From: JANLSE01 sp038214135
GTDB taxonomy: Bacteria; Chloroflexota; Chloroflexia; Chloroflexales; Roseiflexaceae
NCBI GenBank assembly: GCA_038214135.1
Contig: JBBQSD010000061.1
Location: 1-34,446, forward strand
Reading direction: 5' to 3'
Length of the DNA: 34,446 nt
Numbering within the stretch: position 1 is the first letter of the stretch; every line of letters starts with the position of its first letter. Positions 23,438 through 31,658 of the stretch are shown one piece after another. Under the pieces are notes generated by a model, which was given only the letters and a program-made list of their open reading frames with translations, was not told the origin of the DNA and made no database searches. Made by a program: the position numbers and the translations under genes.

Positions 23438-25513
23438 ATGACAACCGGCACTACTTCTGCTCGCCCGCTGTTCGACCCACCAATCGTGCGGCGGGCGGTG
23501 GCCGAATCATTCACAAAACTGGATCCACGCATTCAGGTTCGCAATCCTGTCATGTTTGTTGTGCTGGTTGGTGCTGTGCTGACGACTGGCCTGTGGATCC
23601 AAGCAGTTGTTGACCAGGGCGAGGCCCCAGCCAGCTTCATCTTTGCCATCTCGGTCTGGTTGTGGTTCACAGTGCTGTTTGCCAATTTCGCTGAGGCAAT
23701 GGCCGAGGGCCGTGGCAAAGCGCAGGCGGATACGCTCAGGAAAGCGCGCCGCGATATTCTCGCTAAAAAGCTCGCTGCGCCAAAATATGGCGCGGCATCA
23801 ACACAGGTTTCGTCTGGCGATCTTCGCAAGGATGATATCGTGCTGGTCGAGGCTGGCGATTTCATTCCGGTCGATGGCGAGGTTCTTGAGGGTGTCGCAT
23901 CGGTGGACGAAAGCGCAATCACTGGCGAGAGTGCGCCGGTCATCCGTGAGAGTGGCGGTGATCGCTCATCAGTCACTGGCGGAACTCGGGTTCTTTCCGA
24001 TTGGTTGGTGGTGCGGATCACAGCCAACCCAGGCGAGACATTTCTGGATCGCATGATCAGAATGGTCGAAGGGGCCAAGCGCCAGAAGACACCAAACGAG
24101 ATTGCGCTGAATATTCTGCTGGCGGCACTGACGATCATCTTCCTGCTGGCGACGGTCACACTATTGCCGTTCTCGTTGTTTGCAGTAACTGCTAATGGCC
24201 AGGGCGAACCAGTGAGTGTTACGGTGCTTGTAGCGCTGCTTGTGTGCCTCATCCCAACCACAATTGGTGGGTTATTGAGTGCAATTGGTATTGCCGGAAT
24301 GGATCGCATGATCCAGGCGAATGTGATCGCAATGTCGGGCCGGGCAGTCGAGGCGGCTGGCGATGTCGATGTGCTGCTGCTGGACAAAACTGGCACAATC
24401 ACGCTTGGCAATCGGCAGGCGACGGCATTTATTCCAGCCGATGGCGTGACCGAAGCGCAACTAGCCGATGCAGCTCAACTCTCATCATTGGCCGATGAGA
24501 CGCCAGAGGGCCGCAGTATTGTGGTATTGGCCAAGGATAAGTTCAACATTCGCGAACGCGATATTCATGGGCTTGGTGCAGAATTCGTGCCATTCACCGC
24601 GCAAACCAGAATGAGTGGCGTGAATCTGAATGGCAGCCAGATCCGTAAGGGTGCCGCCGATTCGATCCAGCGCTATGTGGAAAGCCAGGGCGGCAGCTTC
24701 CCCCAACAGGTGCGCACATCAGTCGAGACGATTGCAATGGCAGGTGGCACGCCATTGGTCGTCGCGGATGGCCCACGGGTTCTGGGTGTCATCCAACTCA
24801 AGGATATCGTTAAAGGCGGGATCAAAGAGCGCTTTGCTGAATTGCGTAAAATGGGCATCAAAACAGTCATGATCACTGGTGATAACCCACTGACTGCTGC
24901 AGCAATTGCTGCTGAAGCTGGCGTGGATGATTTTCTGGCCGAAGCAACCCCAGAGGCCAAGCTGAAGATGATCCGCGATTATCAGACCGGTGGGCGGCTG
25001 GTGGCGATGACCGGCGATGGCACCAATGACGCACCAGCACTGGCCCAAGCCGATGTAGCTGTCGCCATGAATAGTGGCACCCAGGCAGCCAAAGAAGCTG
25101 GCAATATGGTTGATCTGGATAGCAACCCAACCAAACTGATCGAGGTTGTTGAAATTGGCAAACAACTGCTGATGACCCGTGGCGCACTGACGACCTTCTC
25201 GATTGCCAATGATGTCGCCAAGTATGCCGCAATAATCCCGGCTGCCTTTGCACTGACCTACCCGCAGCTCAATGCACTCAACGTGATGGGGCTGACCTCA
25301 CCAAATAGCGCGATTGCCTCAGCGGTGATCTTCAACGCATTAGTGATTGTGTTCCTGATCCCATTAGCACTGCGCGGTGTCAAATATCGAGCGGTTGGAG
25401 CAGCCCAGTTACTGCAACGCAATCTGTTGATCTATGGGCTTGGCGGAATCATCGCGCCATTTGTTGGCATCAAACTGATCGACGTCATTCTAACGGTATT
25501 ACGGCTGACCTAA
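23438..25513 (+). CDS. kdpB: K+-transporting ATPase subunit B (P-type ATPase)
   Basis: KdpB is the catalytic subunit, 691 residues, a class I P-type ATPase that drives KdpA by phosphorylation. The phosphorylated aspartate is Asp316 in LLLDKTGTIT. The actuator loop is SAITGESAPV near residue 160, and the hinge motif is MTGDGTNDAPALAQADVAVAM near 524. Seven membrane helices are expected, including the conserved LIPTTIGGLLSAIGIAGMDRM. The start has GGAGAG 6-10 bases upstream. A long antisense frame exists in the opposite strand but is not a gene. Confidence 0.97.
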   Translation: MTTGTTSARPLFDPPIVRRAVAESFTKLDPRIQVRNPVMFVVLVGAVLTTGLWIQAVVDQGEAPASFIFAISVWLWFTVLFANFAEAMAEGRGKAQADTLRKARRDILAKKLAAPKYGAASTQVSSGDLRKDDIVLVEAGDFIPVDGEVLEGVASVDESAITGESAPVIRESGGDRSSVTGGTRVLSDWLVVRITANPGETFLDRMIRMVEGAKRQKTPNEIALNILLAALTIIFLLATVTLLPFSLFAVTANGQGEPVSVTVLVALLVCLIPTTIGGLLSAIGIAGMDRMIQANVIAMSGRAVEAAGDVDVLLLDKTGTITLGNRQATAFIPADGVTEAQLADAAQLSSLADETPEGRSIVVLAKDKFNIRERDIHGLGAEFVPFTAQTRMSGVNLNGSQIRKGAADSIQRYVESQGGSFPQQVRTSVETIAMAGGTPLVVADGPRVLGVIQLKDIVKGGIKERFAELRKMGIKTVMITGDNPLTAAAIAAEAGVDDFLAEATPEAKLKMIRDYQTGGRLVAMTGDGTNDAPALAQADVAVAMNSGTQAAKEAGNMVDLDSNPTKLIEVVEIGKQLLMTRGALTTFSIANDVAKYAAIIPAAFALTYPQLNALNVMGLTSPNSAIASAVIFNALVIVFLIPLALRGVKYRAVGAAQLLQRNLLIYGLGGIIAPFVGIKLIDVILTVLRLT

Positions 25514-25535
25514 CCGGTACAGCGATGGGGAGGCT

Positions 25536-25608
25536 CGGAGGGGCGAAGCCCCTTCGAAATCTATCTATCGTTGGGGGATGTTTCGGCGGTAGCCGCCGAA
25601 ACATCCCC
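25536..25608 (+). other. Two strong hairpins between kdpB and kdpC
   Basis: First: 25536-25556, core AGGGGC GAA GCCCCT extended by CGG/TCG. Second: 25574-25589 pairs perfectly with 25593-25608 (GGGGATGTTTCGGCGG, loop TAG), ending four bases before the AGGAAAAGGA ribosome site of kdpC. No T-run follows, so full termination is unlikely. They may be mRNA processing or stability elements that set subunit ratio, or a dispersed repeat. Confidence 0.6.
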
Positions 25609-25624
25609 AACAGGAAAAGGAATC

Positions 25625-26236
25625 ATGAAAACACTGTTGAATCAACTTCGCCCTGCACTTGTTGCGCTGCTGGCGCTCACCATTATCACTGGCGTGATTT
25701 ACCCGTTAGTCGTCACCGGGGTGGGGCAGGTCATCTTTCCAGCGCAGGCGAATGGTAGCCTGATCATTGGTGCCGATGGCAAACCACAGGGATCGGCGCT
25801 GATTGGCCAGCAATTCGATGATCCAAAACATTTCTGGGGCCGCCTCTCGGCGACCGGGCCAGTGGCCTATACCGCATTCAATGGCGATAAACTAACTGGC
25901 TCATCTGGTTCGAACTATGGCCCGCTCAACCCTGCTCTGATCGGCCCAGATGGCACCATTGCCGGGCGGATTCAGGCGCTCAAAGGTGCCGATCCACAGA
26001 ATACGCTGCCAATTCCTGTTGATCTTGTGACCGCTTCGGCCAGTGGCCTCGATCCAGAGATTAGCCCGGCGGCAGCAGCCTACCAGATCAGCCGGGTAGC
26101 CAAGGCCCGTGGCCTCAGTGAAGAACAGGTTCGCGAGTTGGTTGTGCGGTATACTGATGGGCGTACCTTTGGCATCCTTGGCGAGCCACGTGTGAATGTG
26201 CTGCGGCTGAATCTCGCGCTCGATACGATTAAATAG
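25625..26236 (+). CDS. kdpC: K+-transporting ATPase subunit C
   Basis: KdpC is a 203-residue membrane-anchored subunit that joins KdpA and KdpB and raises nucleotide affinity. One N-terminal helix (LVALLALTIITGVIYPLVVTGV, about 11-32) is followed by the family signatures GSALIGQQFDDPKHFWGRLS, SSGSNYGPLNP, and near the end LDPEISPAAAAYQ and NVLRLNLALD. The start at 25625 has AAGGA upstream; a longer frame from 25571 would be translated from the hairpin and is rejected. Its stop is one base before kdpD. Confidence 0.95.
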   Translation: MKTLLNQLRPALVALLALTIITGVIYPLVVTGVGQVIFPAQANGSLIIGADGKPQGSALIGQQFDDPKHFWGRLSATGPVAYTAFNGDKLTGSSGSNYGPLNPALIGPDGTIAGRIQALKGADPQNTLPIPVDLVTASASGLDPEISPAAAAYQISRVAKARGLSEEQVRELVVRYTDGRTFGILGEPRVNVLRLNLALDTIK

Positions 26237-26237
26237 T

Positions 26238-28955
26238 ATGAGTGACCAGCGTCCCAATCCCGATGCCTTGCTTGCACGAGTCAAAGCAGAAGAAGCATCA
26301 CAATCCTATGGCCGCCTGAAGATCTTCTTCGGTGCGGCCGCTGGGGTTGGCAAAACCTACAGTATGCTGCAGGCGGCCCACGAACGTAAAGCCGAGGGCG
26401 TCGATGTCGTGATCGGCTATGTCGAGCCGCATGGGCGCAAAGAAACCGAAGCGCTGATCAATGGCCTCGAACAGATTCCCTATCGCATGGCCGATTATCG
26501 CGGCGCAACCCTGCGTGAGTTCGATCTCGATGCTGCCCTGGTGCGCAAGCCGCAGCTCATTCTCGTCGACGAACTCGCACACACGAATAGTGCCGATTCA
26601 CGCCATATCAAGCGCTGGCAGGATGTTGAAGAATTGCTGGCGGTTGGGATCGATGTCTACACCACCGTCAATGTTCAGCATATCGAAAGCCTGAATGATG
26701 TCGTCGCTCAAATCACTGGGGTAATTGTTCGTGAGACCGTTCCAGACAAGGTTGTCGAACAGGCCGATGAGATCGAATTGATCGACCTGACGCCAGATGA
26801 GCTGCTTCAGCGCTTGAAAGAGGGCAAGATCTATGCAGCAACCCAGGCAGAGCGTGCTGTGCAGGGCTTCTTCCGCAAAGGCAATTTGATTGCACTGCGC
26901 GAACTAGCACTACGGCGCACCGCCGACCGTGTCGATGAGCAGATGCAGCGCTATCGGCGTGATCACGCGATTTCGACAACCTGGCCAGCAACCATGCGAT
27001 TGTTGGTTGGCGTGAGTGCCAGCCCTTCCGCACCCCGGTTGATCCGCGCAGCCCGCCGTATGGCAGCCGGGCTACGGGCCGAATGGGTCGTCGCCTATGT
27101 CGAAACCCCAAACGAACTCCGTCGCCCAGAAGCACAACGTGAGCAGGTGATTCAGACGCTACGGTTAGCAGAACAGCTTGGGGCCGAGACCGTCACACTG
27201 AGTGGCGAGAGCGCTGCCGATGTATTGATCGCCTATGCCCGTGAGCGCAATGTGAGCAAGATTGTCGTTGGCAAACCAGAACGTCCACGCTGGAAGGATC
27301 TGCTGTTTGGCTCAACCGTCGACAAACTCTTGCGCTCTAGTGGTGTGATCGATATCTATGTACTCAGTGGCGATTTTGGCGATACCGAGCCACTAGCAAC
27401 ACCAGCATTCGGCACAAGTAGTCCGCAGAAGGCATACCTATGGTCGTGTGGAGCTGTTGCAATCTGTACGGCGCTGGCCTGGATCATGGATCCCTATTTC
27501 GATCCAGCAAATATTATTATGATCTATCTGCTGGGAGTTGTTGCGGTTGCTACTCGCGGTAGGCGCGGGCCATCGATTCTTGTGGTTATTCTGAGTGTGG
27601 CCGCCTTTGATTTCTTCTTCGTTCCACCAGCATTTACCTTTGCCGTTTCAGATACGCAATATTTGATCACATTCGGCGTGATGCTGTTGGTTGGCCTGGT
27701 GATCAGCACACTGACGGTGCGGCGGCAGGAGCAGGTCAAGGCCGCTCGTGTTCGTGAGCGCCGCACTGCCGCGCTGTATGCCCTCAGCCGCGAGTTCGCC
27801 AGTTTGCGTGGATTGGAACAATTGATTCCAGCTGCAGTCCGGAATATTCACGAAGTCTTTGATAGCCAGATCATGATCTTACTCCCAATCGGCGGCGGTC
27901 GACTGCAACCCTGGGGCAAGATCAGCGGCTGGATGAACACCATTGCTCCAGAATCTGTCTTTTCACCAAGCCCTGCCGATCAGGGCGTTTCGCAATGGGT
28001 CTATGATCACAAGGAAATGGCTGGGTTGGGCACCAATACGTTGCCGGGTGCCGATGCCATCTATATGCCATTGGTTGCATCGGAACGAGCCGTTGGTGTG
28101 CTTGGGGTACGCCCAGAGCGGCGGCAACGGCTCACACCCGAACAGATCCATCTGCTGGAGACATTTGCAAACCAGACGGCACTGGCCATCGCTCGTGCTC
28201 AGCTTGCCGAGGAGGCTCAACAGGCTCAGGTGCAGGTCGAAACCGAACGATTGCGTAATTCATTGCTGAGTTCGGTCTCGCATGATCTGCGCACACCGCT
28301 GACGATCATCACAGGTGCCACCAGCAGCCTGCTCGAACCGGGTCAGGCACTCGATCAGGCAACACGTACTGAATTAGCCCAAACCGCCTATGATGAAGCT
28401 GTGCGCCTGAATCGCCTGGTTGCGAATCTACTGGACATGACCCGCATCGAGTCGGGTGCGATCCAGGTCAAGAAGGAATGGCAGCCGCTTGAGGAAGTCA
28501 TTGGTGTCGCAATCGCCCGCCTCGAAACGAGTAACGCACTCGCCCAGCACCCGCTCAGCACCAATCTACCAGCCGATCTGCCACTTGTTCCGATTGATGC
28601 CGTCTTGATTGAACAAGTCTTGGTCAATCTGATTGAGAATGCGGTGCGCCACACACCACCCTCAACACCGATCAGCATTTCGTGCAGTACAGCAGGATCG
28701 GCGGTGATCGTCACTATTGCCGATCAGGGGCCTGGGTTCCCGCCAGGGAGCGAGGAGCATCTCTTCGATAAATTCTACCGAGCGCAGCAGAATGGCAGCA
28801 CTCGTGGTGTCGGACTCGGCCTCACCATCTGCCGTGGGATCATAACTGCCCATGGCGGCAGGATCTGGGCTGAACCCAATCCGACCGGCGGCGCGATCTT
28901 TCGCTTTAGCCTGCCAATTGATGGTTCGCCGCCGATCTTCAATATGAACGAGTGA
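26238..28955 (+). CDS. kdpD: Sensor histidine kinase KdpD
   Basis: A 905-residue membrane sensor kinase that controls kdp expression under K+ limitation or osmotic stress. The N-terminal KdpD domain carries a Walker A (GAAAGVGKTY, about 32-41) and ELAHTNS. A UspA-like domain follows at about 250-375 (LLVGVSASPSAPRLIRAARR, IVVGKPERPRWKD). Four membrane helices lie at about 395-495 (DUF4118). A GAF-like domain covers about 505-660. The kinase core has His682 in SVSHDLRTPLT, the N-box NLIENAVRH, and the G-boxes ADQGPGF and GVGLGLTICRGII. It starts one base after kdpC with no visible ribosome site, so coupling to kdpC is likely. Confidence 0.96.
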   Translation: MSDQRPNPDALLARVKAEEASQSYGRLKIFFGAAAGVGKTYSMLQAAHERKAEGVDVVIGYVEPHGRKETEALINGLEQIPYRMADYRGATLREFDLDAALVRKPQLILVDELAHTNSADSRHIKRWQDVEELLAVGIDVYTTVNVQHIESLNDVVAQITGVIVRETVPDKVVEQADEIELIDLTPDELLQRLKEGKIYAATQAERAVQGFFRKGNLIALRELALRRTADRVDEQMQRYRRDHAISTTWPATMRLLVGVSASPSAPRLIRAARRMAAGLRAEWVVAYVETPNELRRPEAQREQVIQTLRLAEQLGAETVTLSGESAADVLIAYARERNVSKIVVGKPERPRWKDLLFGSTVDKLLRSSGVIDIYVLSGDFGDTEPLATPAFGTSSPQKAYLWSCGAVAICTALAWIMDPYFDPANIIMIYLLGVVAVATRGRRGPSILVVILSVAAFDFFFVPPAFTFAVSDTQYLITFGVMLLVGLVISTLTVRRQEQVKAARVRERRTAALYALSREFASLRGLEQLIPAAVRNIHEVFDSQIMILLPIGGGRLQPWGKISGWMNTIAPESVFSPSPADQGVSQWVYDHKEMAGLGTNTLPGADAIYMPLVASERAVGVLGVRPERRQRLTPEQIHLLETFANQTALAIARAQLAEEAQQAQVQVETERLRNSLLSSVSHDLRTPLTIITGATSSLLEPGQALDQATRTELAQTAYDEAVRLNRLVANLLDMTRIESGAIQVKKEWQPLEEVIGVAIARLETSNALAQHPLSTNLPADLPLVPIDAVLIEQVLVNLIENAVRHTPPSTPISISCSTAGSAVIVTIADQGPGFPPGSEEHLFDKFYRAQQNGSTRGVGLGLTICRGIITAHGGRIWAEPNPTGGAIFRFSLPIDGSPPIFNMNE

Positions 28956-28959
28956 CAGC

Positions 28960-29688
28960 ATGCCCGAACAACCCCACCAGCCAAGCCAGCCAACTCATGG
29001 CCCGCTCATCCTGATTATTGAGGATGAACTGCCGATCCGACGCTTTCTACGCGCCACACTCACAAGCAATGGCTATCGCATCGCCGAAGCAGCGACAGCC
29101 AACGATGGCATACGGCAGGCCGCAACCATCCAGCCCGAGGTGATCATGCTCGATCTGGGGTTGCCCGATCTCGATGGCCTGGAAGTGGCCCGCCAACTCC
29201 GATCCTGGACGAGCATTCCGATTATTGTGCTTTCGGCACGTGGCCAGGAATCGGACAAAATCGCAGCACTCGATGCGGGAGCCGATGATTATCTGACCAA
29301 GCCATTCGGCACGGGGGAGTTACTCGCCCGCATTCGGGTTATGCTGCGCCGTGCATCCCTAGCGGCAACACAGGGCAGCGGCGAGCCAGTGATAGCGGTT
29401 GGCGATCTGCGCATCGATCTGGCCCTACGCCAGATCTGGCGTGGCGATACCGAGATCCATCTGACGCCAATTCAGTATAATCTACTGCGCGCATTGGCCC
29501 GCAATATCGGCAGAGTCATGACCCATAAACAACTGCTGCACGAAGCCTGGGGTGCTGGCTACGAAGAAGACCCGCAATATGTGCGGGTGTATATGAGCCA
29601 GTTACGCCACAAGTTAGAGGCCGATCCAACCAGGCCACGCTATCTGGTCACGGAACCAGGTGTCGGCTACCGCCTCAAAATCGACTAA
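28960..29688 (+). CDS. kdpE: Response regulator KdpE (OmpR/PhoB type)
   Basis: A 242-residue transcription factor activated by KdpD. Receiver domain: acidic pair Glu-Asp in LIIEDE near residue 20, phosphoacceptor Asp65 in VIMLDLGLPD, Thr/Ser in VLSARG and Lys in LTKPFG. The C-terminal winged helix (about 140-242) has the typical LTPIQYNLLRALARN, MTHKQLLHEAWG and TEPGVGYRLK. It begins four bases after kdpD. The first ~15 residues are a polar Pro/Gln extension before the receiver. Its likely target is the A/T-rich tract ahead of the operon. It ends the kdp unit. Confidence 0.95.
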   Translation: MPEQPHQPSQPTHGPLILIIEDELPIRRFLRATLTSNGYRIAEAATANDGIRQAATIQPEVIMLDLGLPDLDGLEVARQLRSWTSIPIIVLSARGQESDKIAALDAGADDYLTKPFGTGELLARIRVMLRRASLAATQGSGEPVIAVGDLRIDLALRQIWRGDTEIHLTPIQYNLLRALARNIGRVMTHKQLLHEAWGAGYEEDPQYVRVYMSQLRHKLEADPTRPRYLVTEPGVGYRLKID

Positions 29689-29695
29689 ACTGAAT

Positions 29696-29802
29696 GCAAG
29701 GTGAAACCCACAACGTAGATGGCCGTATAGCTGCCCGACAGTTTGACTTGGAGATCCCACCTTGCGATTGGTTTAGTACCCAATCCCAAAGTATGGCATA
29801 AT
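29696..29802. promoter_or_regulatory. Structured 167-base interval with weak promoter for the radical SAM gene
   Basis: GCAAGGTG (29696-29703) and CACCTTGC (29758-29765) form eight-base inverted arms 54 bases apart. Downstream a CATAAT (29797-29802) could be a -10 for the TTG start at 29856, with GATTGG/CCAATC inverted copies just before it (29766-29785). The -35 is poor (TTTAGT at 19 bases), so an activator or another sigma factor may be needed. Weak evidence. Confidence 0.3.
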
Positions 29803-29855
29803 GATAGCATGCTCCATCGAAACCAATCCTGTGTAAGCAAAGTCAGGCAATCTCA

Positions 29856-31265
29856 TTGAGGAATCTACGCGTTGTTCTGATATCCACCTATGATCTCGGC
29901 CATCAGCCATTTGGCCTGGCTTCGCCAGCTGCCTGGCTGCGGGCGATCAATGCCGAAGTAACCTGTGTCGATCTGGCCGTTGCAGCTCTGCCCGAGGCAA
30001 CAATCCGTGCTGCCGACCTGATCGCGTTCTATCTGCCAATGCACACTGCGACACGCCTGGCTGCCGATACTATTCCGCAGATTCGAGCGCTGAATACAAC
30101 GGCCCATCTGTGTGCCTATGGCCTGTATGCGCCCCTGAATGCGCCATTCCTGCACGAATTGGGCATACAAACCCTGATCGGCGGCGAGTATGAAGCCGAA
30201 TTAACAAGATTATGTCAGAATCTTGCTGAACAATCGCCAAATCAGCACTCAAACAATTACATCATCTCCAATATCTCACCATCAACCATGATCTCATTGG
30301 ATCGATTGGCGTTTCGTACGCCGGATCGCACCAATCTGCCGCCATTTGCCGCCTATGCCCAACTGCGAACAACCACAGGTGATGTGCCTGTTGGCTATAC
30401 CGAGGCCAGCCGGGGATGTAAGCATCTGTGCCGCCATTGCCCGATTGTGCCAGTGTATGGGGGTATGTTTCGCATCATTCCACGGAGTGTTGTTCTCGAT
30501 GATATTCGCCAGCAGGTTGCAGCCGGTGCGCGTCATATCAGCTTTGGCGATCCCGATTTCTTTAATGGCCCAGGCCACGCAATACCGCTCGTCCAATCGC
30601 TGCACGCCGAATTCCCAGAACTGACCTATGATGTGATTATCAAGGTCGAACACCTGCTCAAACACGCCGATCTGCTGCTAACCCTGCGGGACACAGGCTG
30701 CCTGTTTGTCACCAGCGCAGTTGAATCGAGTGATGATGCAGTGCTGGCTCGGTTCGACAAACGCCATACACGGGCCGATTTTGTGCGCGCAACAAACCTG
30801 ATGCGCGAGATCGGCCTGGCGCTGAGCCCAACCTTCGTGACCTTCACGCCCTGGACGACCCATGCGGCCTATTGTGATCTGCTCGCACTGATCGCCGAGC
30901 TTGATCTGATCGAACATGTTGCACCGATCCAGTATGCCATCCGCCTCCTTATTCCAGCTGGCTCACGGCTGCTAGAACTGGATGAGGTTCAAGCGCTGGT
31001 TGGCCCATTCGATCAACAATCGCTGTGCTTTCCATGGCAGCATTCCGATCCAGCGATGGACGCTCTCTATCGTCAGGTTCGGCGCATCGTCCAGAAACGA
31101 ATGTCACGCCACGAAATCTTCCGCGAAGTCTGGCAACTGGCGAATGCAGCCGATCTTGCACCAACACGCTTCGATCTAGCCAGCAAACCAATTCCACACC
31201 TGAGCGAACCCTGGTACTGCTGAGCAGAGCCAACCGAGGAGCAGTTTGCTCCTGAGCCAGTCTAA
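29856..31265 (+). CDS. Radical SAM selenoprotein with C-Sec-A-E-P tail
   Basis: Read through the TGA at 31221-31223 as selenocysteine, the product is 469 residues. Residues 1-130 form a Rossmann-like B12-binding-type domain (VVLISTYDLGHQPFGLASPAAW) without a clear cobalamin-ligand motif. The radical SAM core starts near 180, with Cys188, Cys192 and Cys195 in GCKHLCRHCP binding the 4Fe-4S cluster, then ISFGDPDFF as the SAM-binding region. The frame reaches WYC (Cys455), TGA (Sec456), then AEPTEEQFAPEPV and TAA at 31263-31265. From memory, a family of radical SAM proteins is defined by a CUAEP or CCAEP tail, which fits exactly. A SECIS-like hairpin lies after the TGA. Start is TTG with weak AGG. 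Read conventionally, it would be cut to 455 residues at the TGA. Substrate unknown; an ATP-grasp and a formyltransferase follow. Confidence 0.85.
31237..31253 (+). other. Bacterial SECIS-like hairpin
   Basis: AGGAGCA (31237-31243) and TGCTCCT (31247-31253) pair perfectly over seven bases with loop GUU. The loop G is 21 bases from the UGA and is the first loop base. Bacterial SECIS elements typically have a small apical loop with a G among its first bases about 16-37 nt after the UGA, recognised by SelB. It lies within the extended reading frame. selA, selB, selC and selD are not in the window. Confidence 0.65.
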
Positions 31266-31269
31266 ACGC

Positions 31270-31460
31270 AATACCTTTCAAATAACAGGCGGTGCCATTC
31301 TTTCCCCCGCACCCCAACCCCGCTCCCACTGCGGAGAGAGGGGCTCTGCGCGGCATTGGAATGCGGTATTCCCCCTTCTCCCCAACATGGGAGAAGGGGG
31401 CGAGGGGGATACGGGGCAAGCGCACCGTTGACATGCAGGCTTCGTTATCTGAAAGGTATT
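31270..31460. mobile_element. MITE-like element, family A, copy 2
   Basis: Ends AATACCTTTCAAATAAC (31270-31286) and GTTATCTGAAAGGTATT (31444-31460) are 17-base inverted repeats with one mismatch. The body matches the copy at 20766-20946 almost throughout. It begins five bases after the readthrough TAA of the radical SAM gene, outside the reading frame and the SECIS hairpin. Confidence 0.78.
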
Positions 31461-31471
31461 GAGTCTAAACA

Positions 31472-31637
<166 letters not shown>

Positions 31638-31658
31638 ATACTATGTCGAGTACCAAAT

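Noticed and set aside
23533..24411. Open 292-codon frame on the minus strand inside kdpB
   Set aside because: Ser/Thr/Arg/Pro-rich with no recognisable motif, fully antisense to an intact P-type ATPase. It is a codon-bias shadow.
31221..31223. Treating TGA as a plain stop and the tail as coincidence
   Set aside because: Cys before it, Ala-Glu-Pro after it, an in-frame TAA soon after, and a well-placed hairpin make coincidence unlikely.
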